A DNA stretch of 64,000 nt from assembly GCA_040880125.1 (NCBI GenBank), contig JBBDJB010000013.1, forward strand, positions 62,001-126,000. Direction: 5' to 3'. Below the pieces are notes generated by a model. That model saw only the letters and a program-made list of their open reading frames with translations, was not told the origin of the DNA and made no database searches. Shown here one piece after another: positions 10,361 to 18,698 of this stretch (its first letter is position 1; the number at the start of each line of letters is the position of its first letter). Both the position numbers and the translations under genes were made by a program. The stretch is from JBBDJB01 sp040880125 (lineage in GTDB: Bacteria > Planctomycetota > Planctomycetia > Pirellulales > JBBDJB01).

Positions 10361-10579
10361 GGAGGATTCCCGTTAGCGGACGCGTGGAACTGCGCAAGCC
10401 GTCGATGCGACGCACGTTCGGCGCAGCGCGAGTCATTCCGGTGATAAAGGCAGGGGAAAGTCGCTACGCGCGGACCAGTGCAAACGAAATCGGGCGGGGA
10501 CGGCCGGAATACTCGGCATTGAGTAGCCGAGCAGTTTGGGGGGCACTAGAACGCTAGCGTAAAACGCGCACCAGAGCGG

Positions 10580-10873
10580 CTAGATAGAGGGCGGACCGCG
10601 GTGCCGATGAATGCCAGCTGTGGCAAGCGGAGAAGCCGCAAAATTGCCGGGGAATTGTTGAGAAAACGACGGCGCGGAATCTTGAAGGTCTTCGTCGAAA
10701 GCCACGTACTCAAGCGGCTGCGATTTGGAGTCGTCCGCCGACACCTCAACTTCTATCAGTAGGCACGCTGGCGATCCGCAACCGTCCGCGAACGATGCAT
10801 GGTGCAACGTCCCGGAAAGTCCGATAATGCAGGTCAGCAGAAGTCGAATTGCCGAAGTTTTCGACAGTACCAT
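10580..10873 (-). CDS. Small secreted hypothetical protein
   Basis: A 97-residue protein with a clear signal peptide (basic start, hydrophobic core about residues 8-20, cleavage near SFA-DG) followed by an acidic mature region starting DGCGSPACLL. Its two cysteines are four residues apart and could form a disulfide or bind metal. No family is recognised. It lies 219 bp upstream of dabA on the same strand, so it could be the first gene of that transcript. The 219 bp between them hold no other gene. Coding status rests on the signal peptide and composition only. Confidence 0.45.
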   Translation of the reverse strand: MVLSKTSAIRLLLTCIIGLSGTLHHASFADGCGSPACLLIEVEVSADDSKSQPLEYVAFDEDLQDSAPSFSQQFPGNFAASPLATAGIHRHRGPPSI

Positions 10874-10958
10874 TATCTCAGACGATACCGAGCGGAAGAA
10901 CCTGCGTCAAGCGACAACTACTCCTGAGCCAAATTTACAGGGCGTGGAGCGCAACAAC

Positions 10959-11160
10959 CTACTTGTTGCCAAGCGATCGCCGCAATGCGAATTTAGTGGC
11001 AGTGAATTTGCCCGATTGGCGTGCCGGTGTTCGGGCTCGAATGATGGAGAGGATGTCGCTGCGCGTAACGAAGCCCACGAGTTCTGCTGACTGACCGCGA
11101 CGAACGACCGGCAGCCGGCCAATGTCGTGGTTGAGCATATGTTCGACCGCTTGCCGCGCG
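10959..11160 (-). pseudogene. Fragment of a CBS-domain protein (C-terminal end)
   Basis: Read on the minus strand from about 11160 to the TAG at 10959-10961, one frame gives a good second half of a CBS domain: AVEHMLNHDIGRLPVVRR followed by ELVGFVTRSDILSIIRAR, then a short basic tail and stop. CBS domains bind adenosyl ligands and often end chloride channels or IMPDH-like regulators. There is no start codon or upstream half. The homology ends where the terminase fragment on the other strand begins, so the gene appears cut at about 11160. The frame is too short to be a complete gene. Confidence 0.6.
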
Positions 11161-11161
11161 A

Positions 11162-11986
11162 ATGGCCAACCTGCCCAAAGGAATCGTCCCCAATACGGCC
11201 GAACGGCTCACCGCCGCCGTCGACCTCGGGAAATACCTCGCTCACTGGATCCTTGTGGCGTGGTCGCTCGGAGCGACCTGCCACATCGTCGACTACGGTC
11301 GTATCAAAATAGCCAGTGCGGAACTAGGTGTTGAGAAGGCCATCCTGCTGGCGCTGCGGGAGTTTCAGGACGTCGTCAGCGAAGGCTGGCCGATCGGCAG
11401 CGCGGACGGGAATCGAAAGTCGCCCGATCAGGTGTGGATCGATTCCGGCTACCAAGCTCAGGTTGTGTACGCGTTCTGCCGCGAGGCGAAAGGACCATTC
11501 ATGCCGGCGGTTGGGCGGGGAGCGGCGCAGCACCACGTGCAATGGTACAATCGGCCGACGAAAACCAGTACAACGGTGAAAAGTATTGGCGAGGAATTCC
11601 ACTGCAACTGGCTACGCGATCAGAAGCTACGCTTGGCGATCGTTAACGCCGACTACTGGAATTCGTGGGTACATCAGCGTCTCTCGACGCCGCTCAATCA
11701 GACCGGAGCGATGACGCTATATCACGCCAGTCCGGAGGAGCACCTGTCACTGGCCAAGCACCTGACGGCCGAGCAGAAGGTCACGCAGTTCGTCGCCGGC
11801 AAGGGCGTCGTCAACAAGTGGGAGCGGCTGCGCAAAAACAATCACTGGTTCGACGCGCTGTACAACGCCTGTGCGGCGGGGCATCCTAGTGGCGTGCGGC
11901 TGGCGGAAGAAACAGTTCAGCAAATACGGGAGCGGCCGTCTCTGGCGGAGTATGCGCGGAGGGCACAGGAAACAGGTGGTCGATAG
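11162..11986 (+). pseudogene. C-terminal fragment of a GpA-type phage terminase large subunit
   Basis: A 274-residue open frame matching the nuclease half of GpA-family terminases, the motor/nuclease that cuts and packages phage DNA. Recognisable parts are LPKGIVPNTAERLTAAVDLG at the start, HIVDYGRIKI, DSGYQAQVVYAFCRE, and a late KWERLRKNNHWFDALYNACAAG typical of the family end. The N-terminal ATPase half is absent and no other phage genes are nearby, so this is a remnant rather than a working gene. The nominal ATG lies at the junction with the CBS fragment. The following 94 bp to the esterase start hold nothing recognisable. Confidence 0.7.
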
Positions 11987-12080
11987 AACCCGTCGCCGAA
12001 TTGTTGGCGCGTCTCATAAGGCCACACAGACGAGCAACTTTCATCTGAGAATTGGTAGGACTTCAACCGAGGAGTTCGTG

Positions 12081-13268
12081 ATGTTGCCGAAGCGATTGAG
12101 CGTCTTCATTGTGATCGGGCTGATGGTGGGCGGAAATTTCGCGGTGGCCCAACCTCCAGAGGGACCGACTCCTCGAGACCGGCGCGCAAGACGCCAAGCG
12201 CCGCCCGCGCGCGATCCCCACACGCCTGGATTCGTCGAAGCCAAGGAATTGCCGGACGGCGAGGTTCCGCCGGTCGACGTCGACGGAAACTTCATCATCG
12301 GCCCGACCCATCCCCGCGCGCCGGAGACGACTCCGCAGGACGGCGTGCCGAAAGGGGAGATACACCGGTTCACCATGTCCTCGGCGGACAGCAAAATCTA
12401 TCCCGGCATCGCGCGGGAGCGCGGCACGTTCGGCACGCCGGATCCCGACAATCCCGCCAAGCTCATCGTCACCACCAGCCACCCGGCTCCGTACACGCGG
12501 CAAGTTGAAGTGTACGTTCCTCAGCAGTACGAGCGCGGCACGCCGGCGCCGTTCATCATCGGGGCCGACGGGCCGGATCGGACGTTATTCGCGACGCTGG
12601 ACAATTTGATTCACCAGGGCCGCGTGCCGGTGATGATCGCCATCTCGATCGGCAATGGCGGCGGTGACGCCCAAGGCAGCCAACGCGGCTTGGAATACGA
12701 TACGATGTCGGGCCTGTACGCCGAGTTCGTCGAAACGGAAGTGTTGCCGCTGGTGGAGAGCAAATGCGACGTCACCTTGACGAAAGATCCCGACGGACGG
12801 GCGACGATGGGCAACAGTTCCGGCGGGGCGTGTGCCATGATCATGGCGTGGTACCGTCCCGACCTCTACCGCCGGGTGCTCAGCTACTCGGGCACGTTCG
12901 TAAACCAGCAGTGGCCATGGAATCCCGACACGCCGCACGGGGCTTGGGGATTCCACGAGGATCTGATACCCGGCAGCCCGCCCAAGCCGCTGCGCATCTG
13001 GATGGAAGTGGGGGACCGCGACCTGTTAAACCCCAACGTCATGCGCGACGGCATGCACGACTGGGTGCTCGCCAACGAGCGGATGGCCCATGTGCTGGCC
13101 GAGAAGGGCTATCACTACCAGTTCATCTTTGCGCGCAACGCCGGGCACAGCGATGGCCGCGTGAAACAGCAGACGCTGCCGCAAGCGTTGGAATATTTGT
13201 GGCAGGGGTATCGGCTACAAGCGGCGAATGTGAAGCAGCCGCTTGACGCGAAAAAATCCGCGCAATAG
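12081..13268 (+). CDS. Secreted esterase, putative esterase (Esterase D/feruloyl esterase-like) family
   Basis: A 395-residue protein, starting at the ATG at 12081 with GGAG 6 nt upstream; the longer open frame from 11871 overlaps the terminase fragment. A signal peptide (VFIVIGLMVGGNFAVAQ) is followed by a proline/arginine-rich linker, then an alpha/beta hydrolase of the putative esterase family. The nucleophile elbow GNSSGG places Ser near residue 246; VGDRDLLN supplies the likely acid and NAGHSDG the histidine. Such enzymes hydrolyse carboxylic esters on carbohydrate or small molecules outside the cell. It is convergent with the next gene and seems intact although it lies in a remnant-rich region. 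Confidence 0.8.
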   Translation: MLPKRLSVFIVIGLMVGGNFAVAQPPEGPTPRDRRARRQAPPARDPHTPGFVEAKELPDGEVPPVDVDGNFIIGPTHPRAPETTPQDGVPKGEIHRFTMSSADSKIYPGIARERGTFGTPDPDNPAKLIVTTSHPAPYTRQVEVYVPQQYERGTPAPFIIGADGPDRTLFATLDNLIHQGRVPVMIAISIGNGGGDAQGSQRGLEYDTMSGLYAEFVETEVLPLVESKCDVTLTKDPDGRATMGNSSGGACAMIMAWYRPDLYRRVLSYSGTFVNQQWPWNPDTPHGAWGFHEDLIPGSPPKPLRIWMEVGDRDLLNPNVMRDGMHDWVLANERMAHVLAEKGYHYQFIFARNAGHSDGRVKQQTLPQALEYLWQGYRLQAANVKQPLDAKKSAQ

Positions 13269-13341
13269 CAGACAAATGCATCCGGATCAGCCTGCGTGCC
13301 TCAGTCGCGCGGTAGCGCGAACAGCTCTGTGGACAGGGCGA

Positions 13342-14451
13342 TCAATCGATTTGCAGCGCGACCGGTCTGGGCTCAAACTGATCCTGGTTCGCCGCCCACC
13401 AGGCGTTCCATTGGTCCATGTCATCCGTAGCTTGCCGTCCTGAGAGGTCCGCCAGGGTCTGCAGGCATGATTCGCGAAGGTTGCTTCTGACGGCCTTGTA
13501 ATGCGGTGCATGGTTTAGAGACGCACTCATGCTTCCCACGCCGAAGTCGTTTCGCTCCGACTCCTTGATGAGCCACTCCACGCCGGCGGGTTCTCCTAGT
13601 TCGGCCAGACCCACGGCCGCATGGAACTTCGCTTCCAGCCAACTACCGCCACGGTTATCGGGCCATTTGCCTCTGGCCCCAGGGGTGCCCTCGGCGCCTC
13701 GTTCCGGTTCCGGACGATCCCCAACCCTGGACGATTTGTCGTCGGCGAATCGCTCTTCAGCCCGCAACGGGTCGGGAGGATTACGGAGCACGTCGAGGAG
13801 AAACTGTTTACCCTGCGGGTGATGCGCCTGCCTGACGGCAATTACGAAGGCATCCATGTCGTGGCGATCGGCGTGACGCCCGCGTGCGATCACCCTTTCG
13901 AGCATCTTCGATTCGCTGTAAATGATCTTCTCGTTCTTCGGCGATGGCGTCGGTGTAAATGTGGTGGCCGATAGCTCCACTTCGTCAGTGCGTCGCGCGC
14001 GTTCGTATCGCCAGCGTTGACTGCCTTCCACGGCAAGCATCTTCGACATCAGTTCCAGCAGATTCCGTCTGACCGTTCTATTCTCGTCCTCGCAACTCTT
14101 TTCAAATTCGGACAACACGGTTTTGGAAAATGCCGGGTTCCTGCCGCGAGCCGCCACGAGTTCGATCGCTGCTTTGACTTCGCTGGTGGGAATTTTTCCT
14201 CCACTGATGACGTACCGGCGGAATAGTTGCTCCGTCACCAGGTCGACTGATTCATTAGCGGACTTATCAGAGACAGAGACGACAGGACTGGGGATCGGGA
14301 ACTCCGCAGCCGGTTCGTTCGTCACGGGTCGCTCTTGCGTTGCGCGCGAGCCAGTTGGGCGCGGTTCGTCGCCTTCCGCGGCGGCAATTCGCATGAGGGC
14401 GCCGCATAACACCAACGGTACGAGTAGCCATTCCGCCACGTGAGAGAACAT
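13342..14451 (-). CDS. Secreted hypothetical protein, helical-repeat-like
   Basis: A 369-residue protein with an N-terminal signal peptide (EWLLVPLVLCGALMRIAAA). The rest is charged and helical, with phrases such as AAVGLAELGEPAGVEWLIKE and LRESCLQTLADLSGR that resemble HEAT-type repeats; the end is rich in Trp (DQWNAWWAANQDQF). No enzyme motif is visible. The FHAAVGLAELG block is the best evidence that it is a genuine helical scaffold. It is transcribed convergently to the esterase, with 73 bp between stops. Function unknown. Confidence 0.6.
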   Translation of the reverse strand: MFSHVAEWLLVPLVLCGALMRIAAAEGDEPRPTGSRATQERPVTNEPAAEFPIPSPVVSVSDKSANESVDLVTEQLFRRYVISGGKIPTSEVKAAIELVAARGRNPAFSKTVLSEFEKSCEDENRTVRRNLLELMSKMLAVEGSQRWRYERARRTDEVELSATTFTPTPSPKNEKIIYSESKMLERVIARGRHADRHDMDAFVIAVRQAHHPQGKQFLLDVLRNPPDPLRAEERFADDKSSRVGDRPEPERGAEGTPGARGKWPDNRGGSWLEAKFHAAVGLAELGEPAGVEWLIKESERNDFGVGSMSASLNHAPHYKAVRSNLRESCLQTLADLSGRQATDDMDQWNAWWAANQDQFEPRPVALQID

Positions 14452-14965
14452 GTGTCACCTATTTTCACGCTTTCCGACCCGGTTTCCCGCGCTCGCGCCT
14501 ATTGCGTCACATCGACTTGTCGTAATTATACGGCTGCCTGGACGGAACCAAGAAGGATTGGACTGTAACCGCCGTGTAACATGCGAAACTGCGTCGGCGC
14601 GGCAATTCGACGCAGAACGCGCTCGGCAACATCCTCCCGGTGCAATCGACCGGCGCACCGGGAGGATGTTGCCGAGCGCGCACAGGTCGAACCGACCGGG
14701 AAGCATTGATTGGCCTCTCCGGTCACGCCCACCTGATGCACTTGGGGATCAAGGCTCGGGGGGCGAATGTCATCCTTTCGACTACGCATACCGACGCCGC
14801 GTCTGCATGTTGACAAATTGCCGTTTTCAGCGTGTAAACACCTCTGCTCGCTACCAAGACGGGGATCGACCAGTCGGTTGGGGCGGCCGATGCAGGCTAG
14901 ACGGGCGTAAGCTGTAGCCGTGCCTCCGTCAGCTCGCCTCCTATTTGAAGCCGGCGCGAAGGAGT
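14452..14965 (+). other. 514-bp gap without a supported gene
   Basis: Between the secreted hypothetical gene and the cupin fragment I see no frame with recognisable protein content. The only structured part is the long palindrome at 14618-14680. Several short open frames cover it on both strands, but they lack ribosome-binding sites and their composition follows the palindrome. Confidence 0.5.
14618..14680 (+). repeat. 26-bp perfect inverted repeat with 11-nt loop
   Basis: Arms 14618-14643 and 14655-14680 are exact reverse complements; each contains CTCGGCAACATCCTCCCGGT or its complement. The loop is AATCGACCGGC. TTCGAC at about 14607 and GTCGAA at about 14687 extend the pairing outward after a mismatched stretch. 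No T-run follows, so an intrinsic terminator is unlikely. It may be the fold-back end of a mobile element. Confidence 0.85.
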
Positions 14966-15117
14966 TCATCGTATCCAGGCTTTCTCCATCTTGGGATGCG
15001 TGTGTGGGGGAATGCGGTACCCATCAAGCGCCTTCACTCGGAACACGAACGGTCCTTCCTTATTCGGGTCGCCTTCCAGCACCGCAATCATCGCTCCCTT
15101 GGGAAGAGATGGCGGTC
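14966..15117 (-). pseudogene. Cupin-domain protein fragment
   Basis: The minus-strand frame reads PPSLPKGAMIAVLEGDPNKE, then GPFVFRVKALDGYRIPPHTHPK before running into a stop after about 12 more codons. This is the start of a cupin barrel with its first metal-binding histidines (PPHTHP); the rest of the domain and the secretion signal are missing. The homology begins within a few bases of the stop codon of the HTH gene at 15121, so the two were joined by rearrangement. It cannot make a folded cupin. Confidence 0.6.
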
Positions 15118-15120
15118 CGC

Positions 15121-15333
15121 TCACGCAGAATCCTCTTGCGCTATCAGCCAATGGATAAAGTCGTCCCCCCGCACATACGACGTGTTTCCAACTCGTCGGA
15201 CCTTTAGCCCTTGGCGACGCGCTTGCCGAAGGGCCCAATCGCTTATGCCGGTTCGCTGCTTGAACTCGTTCAAGCCGTAGACCGCGCCTTGCGTAATTAC
15301 GCCCGGCTTATCGGTTGCTCTTCGCTTGCTCAT
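15121..15333 (-). CDS. Small helix-turn-helix/excisionase-like protein
   Basis: About 70 residues from the ATG at 15333 (GGAG about 9 nt upstream; an earlier ATG at 15354 is possible). The core YGLNEFKQRTGISDWALRQA followed by RRQGLKVRRVGNTSYVRGDDFIHWL resembles MerR/excisionase-type DNA-binding proteins, which assist recombinases or act as small repressors. No integrase lies next to it. Its position among phage and IS remnants suggests that it is a survivor of an integrated element. Confidence is limited by length. Confidence 0.55.
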   Translation of the reverse strand: MSKRRATDKPGVITQGAVYGLNEFKQRTGISDWALRQARRQGLKVRRVGNTSYVRGDDFIHWLIAQEDSA

Positions 15334-15594
15334 TTCCTGCTCCCGCAGTTCCATCTACTCAATACGTTGTGCCGCCACGTGCGGCTCTCACCAGCTGGTT
15401 CAGGTGATGCAGGAGATTATCGAGCCAGAGAAAACAATGTGCGGCATAATTGCGACAGATTTGCGCGAGCCGTCTCCGCCCCCCCTTACTGAAGAGGGCG
15501 ACATGCCAAACAATGGGCGGCCTTGTAGGGTAGTGCCTTCGCCGCGGGAGCTGTCGATCAAGAGTCCGCGAAGGCGCGTGAGCGTCCGCTCTTT

Positions 15595-15998
15595 GGGGCG
15601 GCGTTCGCGGGGAAGGTGGCTTTGGCACTCGTGCGACCCGATCGGAAGTCGGCCATAGGCACATCGGTTGGCGTCGCAGTTCTGCGTCCAAACGAGCAAG
15701 GGCGACTGCCAGGAAACCATTCCTTGCGCAGCCCGCTGGTTTATCCGCAGACGGTCGCCGGCGAGGCGATCGCACTGTTCGGCCGACGGAGAAGAGCTGT
15801 ACAAGCAGATTGGACGCTCCACGAGGGAGGTCGAGCGGTTAGAAGGCAATTGTCCAACTCGGCGGAGGGAATGCGCCGATGCCGGGAAGTAAATCATCCC
15901 GATTCAATTATCCAACAGTTCGCATTGCTGGGGCTGCCGCACTCGACCTGGTACTAAGCGCCGGCCCGCAAGACGGCGGAGAAACTGGCGCGCCTCAC
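15595..15998 (+). mobile_element. Degraded IS3-family insertion sequence (orfA/orfB remnant)
   Basis: Pieces of IS3 transposase genes can be read in shifting plus-strand frames. AFAGKVALALVR and then LASQFCVQTSK look like the OrfA helix-turn-helix region; EELYKQIGRSTREVERLE like the OrfA leucine-zipper end; and SIIQQFALLGLPHSTWY, stop, APARKTAEKLARL like the start of OrfB. At least two frameshifts and stops interrupt it and the DDE catalytic part is missing. It ends where the tRNA-Ser fragment begins. The 240 bp upstream (15355-15594) hold nothing I recognise. Confidence 0.6.
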
Positions 15999-16003
15999 AA
16001 CGT

Positions 16004-16060
16004 CACTGGAAATGCGGTGCCCCTTTACTGGGGTTGCGGGTTCGAGTCCCGTGCCCTCCG
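16004..16060 (+). other. 3' fragment of a tRNA-Ser (GGA-like anticodon), probable attachment-site remnant
   Basis: The sequence from CTGGAAA at 16006 to CTCCG at 16060 reads as the anticodon loop, a class II variable arm (CCCC-TTTACT-GGGG), a T-arm (GCGGG-TTCGAGT-CCCGT) and the 3' acceptor strand GCCCTCC plus discriminator of a tRNA-Ser. The matching 5' half (an acceptor GGAGGGC and D-arm) is absent: IS3-like sequence precedes it instead. No encoded CCA follows. Such 3' fragments are left where integrative elements recombine at tRNA genes. Confidence 0.65.
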
Positions 16061-16160
16061 CTGAAGTGACAATCCGGCCTTGGGTTGCGGCGAATGCGTT
16101 CTCTCGGCAGTTTGCCGCTGACGCTTGCTCACACTTCTTCATCGATGAGCGTGACGTGCC

Positions 16161-16520
16161 GAAAGTTACGATCACAAAATCCCAGCCGCGCAGATCACGT
16201 TGCGCTAATGCCCCGTTTAGATACGCAACGGGCTCCCCTTGAAACTGCAGCCCCGAGCATTCTTGAACTTCCACGAACAGTCGCCACTGAAACTCAGGAA
16301 ACAGCGTTTCCAGCCGCTGCTGCACTCCGTCCCGGGCCGCGAGGACTGCTCGTTGGTCCAGCTCGTCAAGACTATCGACCACAATCCAACCAATATCGAT
16401 CGCTGGGAGCTCTGGCGCGTCTGCTTCGTCGGCGGCCTTCAGCAGATCAAACTGCGGACCCACTCGCGCGGGAGGTGCGCTTTGGTGCGGGGTGTTCGAC
16501 TTTTCATACTCGGAATGCAT
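16161..16520 (-). pseudogene. N-terminal part of a truncated hypothetical protein
   Basis: From the ATG at 16520 about 120 residues look like genuine coding sequence (ELPAIDIGWIVVDSLDELDQ, RLETLFPEFQWRLFVEV, GWDFVIVTF). Downstream the frame continues to 15954 but passes through the antisense of the tRNA-Ser fragment, giving the artefactual text EGTGLEPATPVKG. The gene is therefore cut at the island edge. The surviving part has no motif I can assign. 168 bp upstream of it separate it from the DGPF cluster. Confidence 0.45.
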
Positions 16521-16687
16521 CGGCTTGGCTGCACACGTATGGCGGTGCGGTAGAACGGGGACTCCCGACTAAGGGTACTTGAAATACTGTCGGCCGACTC
16601 CCATCCTGCGGGCCTCTGAACTTTCGATCCCTACGAGACGGTTGTCGACGTCGCAGTCTCTCACCGCTCGTCGCCCCACGATCTGCA

Positions 16688-17056
16688 TCATGTTGCCTCT
16701 GGCATCTGCGGGAGGTTCTCCAGCTCGAAGATCGGACGGACTTCGATGGTGCCTTTCTTGGCAGGCGGGATGCGGCTGGCGAAGGCGATGGCGTCGTCCA
16801 GGTTCGGCACGTCGATCAGGTAAAAGCCGCCGAGTTGTTCGGTCGTCTCCGCAAACGGGCCGTCCGTGACGCGACGTTTGCCCTCGCGGACCTGCACGCT
16901 GGTGGCCGTGGCGACCGGGTGCAAGGGCGACGATGAGAGATATTGCCCTTTGGACGCCAGTTCGTGGCACAACTGTGCCGATTCGGCCATGCAGGCCGCG
17001 CGTTCTTCTTCGGTGTAGCTGTCTTCGGCCCCGTAGACCAGGAGCATGTATTTCAT
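16688..17056 (-). CDS. YCII/DGPF-domain protein (copy 1)
   Basis: A 122-residue protein from the ATG at 17056, with the longer frame to 17107 rejected. It starts MKYMLLVYGAED and carries the name-giving DGPF motif at residues 65-68 in [24 protein letters not shown]-related proteins are small alpha/beta ferredoxin-like dimers of mostly unknown role; in many bacteria they are the targets of ECF42-type sigma factors. It is the last gene of the cluster, separated from the VOC gene by a repeat element. Confidence 0.85.
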   Translation of the reverse strand: MKYMLLVYGAEDSYTEEERAACMAESAQLCHELASKGQYLSSSPLHPVATATSVQVREGKRRVTDGPFAETTEQLGGFYLIDVPNLDDAIAFASRIPPAKKGTIEVRPIFELENLPQMPEAT

Positions 17057-17130
17057 CGCCTGTCCCTTTTTATTGAATGCTTGACTTGTACCTGCAGCGC
17101 GAACCAATGCTGCGTCCCCAAGAACTCCAA

Positions 17131-17278
17131 CAGCCTGTTGAAAAACGCCGTCGTGGCGTTATTCAACCTCGCCAAGTTCGGAGCAAAGCTCCTCACGGCT
17201 CGCAAAATAACGACTCGCGTCGTCATTTTGGCATCACTTCCGTGTGATGCAGCAGCCTGTTGCAAAATCAACACGCTG
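17131..17278 (-). repeat. 148-bp terminal-inverted-repeat element, copy A
   Basis: It begins with CAGCCTGTTGAAAAACGCC and ends with AAAATCAACACGCTG, imperfect inverted ends. The inside is about 80 percent alike to the element at 61550-61698 read in the opposite direction, including CCTCGCCAAGTTCGGAGCA and a GGAGCAAAGCTCC hairpin. It codes for no transposase. It lies directly after the TAG stop of the VOC gene, on that gene's 3' side. Confidence 0.8.
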
Positions 17279-17779
17279 CTAACCGTCGTACGCTTTTTGC
17301 AGTGCCGCCACATCGAGCTTCTTCATTTGAAACAGTGCATTCATGGTTCGCTCGGTCTTTTGCCCTTCTTGGCTGCTGAGCAACCTGCTGATCAACGTGG
17401 GCACGACCTGCCAGGAAACGCCGAACTTGTCCTTCAGCCAACCACACTGTTGTGCCTGCGGGTCGCCCCCCGCGGAGAGCTTCTCCCAGTAATAGTCGAC
17501 TTCGTCCTGCGTTTCGCAGTTGACTTGCAGCGAAACGGCCTCGTTGAACTTGAACAACGGCCCGCCGTTGAGGGCTGTAAACGGTTGCCCTTCCAGTTTG
17601 AAAGCCACCGTTACAACACTTCCCGGCTCTTTGCCGTGAAACTCTCGACCCGCTTCACCGTAGCGCGAGATCGCGGTGATTTCGGAGTCCTTAAAAATCG
17701 ACGTGTAATACTCCGCGGCCTCTTCGGCCTGATCGTCGAACCAGAGACAGGGGGCGATGCGGGAGGGTCTGCTTAACAT
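17279..17779 (-). CDS. VOC-superfamily protein (3-demethylubiquinone methyltransferase-like/PhnB type)
   Basis: A 166-residue protein from the ATG at 17779 with GGAG about 7 nt upstream. The text PCLWFDDQAEEAAEYYTSIF at residues 9-28 and CGWLKDKFGVSWQVVPTLI later are typical of the PhnB-like VOC family annotated as 3-demethylubiquinone-9 3-methyltransferase-like; no SAM-binding domain is present, so that name should not be taken literally. VOC proteins are metal-dependent or binding folds. It sits among DGPF genes, an arrangement common in ECF42 clusters. A stop codon TAG coincides with the edge of the repeat element. Confidence 0.85.
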   Translation of the reverse strand: MLSRPSRIAPCLWFDDQAEEAAEYYTSIFKDSEITAISRYGEAGREFHGKEPGSVVTVAFKLEGQPFTALNGGPLFKFNEAVSLQVNCETQDEVDYYWEKLSAGGDPQAQQCGWLKDKFGVSWQVVPTLISRLLSSQEGQKTERTMNALFQMKKLDVAALQKAYDG

Positions 17780-17822
17780 TGTGGTATCTCCAAAGAATAC
17801 GGCTATCGCTTGATCGCATTCG

Positions 17823-18263
17823 TTACGGCGAGTTTTTGGCTTGCAGCCGCTCGGTCTCGGCCCGGATCCGGCTCTCCTGTTCTTGAAGTTCCGGAGTGAA
17901 GGCCTCGCCAAAGTCTTCGTCAGCGAAGATCGGGCGGACCTCGATTTCGGAATCCTCAAGCATTGGATTGGGGCAGCGCTTTACCCATCCGATGGCTTCG
18001 TCCATCGATTCGACTTGCCAGATCCAGAAGCCGGCCACCAGTTCCTTGGTTTCGGTGAAGGGACCGTCGATAACCGTGCGGGCTTTGCCGGAGAACTGCA
18101 CGCGGCAGCCCTTAGAACTGGGATGGAGCCCCTCACCGGCCAGCATGATGCCGGACTTGACCAGTTGCTCGTTGAAGTTACCCATCTCGGTCAAGAGCAG
18201 CTCGCTGGGCATTTCTCCCGCCTCGGAGCTCTTGGTGGCCTTGACCATCACCATGACTTTCAT
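17823..18263 (-). CDS. YCII/DGPF-domain protein (copy 2)
   Basis: A 146-residue protein starting at 18263 (GGAA upstream). MKVMVMVKATKSSEAGEMPS and the DGPF motif at 66-69 (VIDGPFTETKELVAGFWIW) place it in the YCII-related family. It has a longer charged C-terminus (ELQEQESRIRAETERLQAK) than its sisters, probably a short helix. It is more diverged from the other three copies. Upstream, 93 bp separate it from copy 3; a TGTCGA is present there but without a well-spaced partner. Confidence 0.85.
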   Translation of the reverse strand: MKVMVMVKATKSSEAGEMPSELLLTEMGNFNEQLVKSGIMLAGEGLHPSSKGCRVQFSGKARTVIDGPFTETKELVAGFWIWQVESMDEAIGWVKRCPNPMLEDSEIEVRPIFADEDFGEAFTPELQEQESRIRAETERLQAKNSP

Positions 18264-18356
18264 CGGAATTCCTTTCGGTTCGGTTGCAAGTACGATTCGT
18301 TGCCTGAGTCGTTGCCGTATCGACATGAACTGCGACGTTTCCCGTCGCGGCGTTGG

Positions 18357-18698
18357 CTATGCCTTTTCCAGAAGTTGACGCACTTCGACAGTGCCCTTCT
18401 CCGCCGAGGGAAACCTCGCGGCGATTCCGATCGCCTCGTCCAGCGTCTCCACGTCGATCAGGACGTATCCTCCGAGTTGCTCCTTCGTCTCTGCGAAGGG
18501 GCCGTCGGTGACAACCGGCCGACCCTCCCTCACGCCGACACTAGCCGCCGTGGCGACCGGGTGCAGCGGCGAGGCGCCGACGTACTTCCCCTGGGTATGG
18601 AGCTCGTGGCAAGTCTGCACGGCGTCTGCCTGGGCTGCCGGCAGTTCATCGGGCGAGAAGGCGTTCTCCTCGTTGTACATCAGCAGAATATATTTCAT
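18357..18698 (-). CDS. YCII/DGPF-domain protein (copy 3)
   Basis: A 113-residue protein, [20 protein letters not shown], with DGPF at 65-68 in [20 protein letters not shown]. It is the closest relative of copy 1 (shared SPLHPVATA block), so the two probably arose by duplication. Its ATG overlaps the stop of copy 4 in an ATGA arrangement, which implies translational coupling. Role unknown; likely part of the ECF42-linked cluster. Confidence 0.85.
   Translation of the reverse strand: MKYILLMYNEENAFSPDELPAAQADAVQTCHELHTQGKYVGASPLHPVATAASVGVREGRPVVTDGPFAETKEQLGGYVLIDVETLDEAIGIAARFPSAEKGTVEVRQLLEKA

Noticed and set aside
16004..16060. Complete tRNA gene
   Set aside because: The D-arm and 5' acceptor strand are missing; only the 3' portion of a tRNA-Ser is present.
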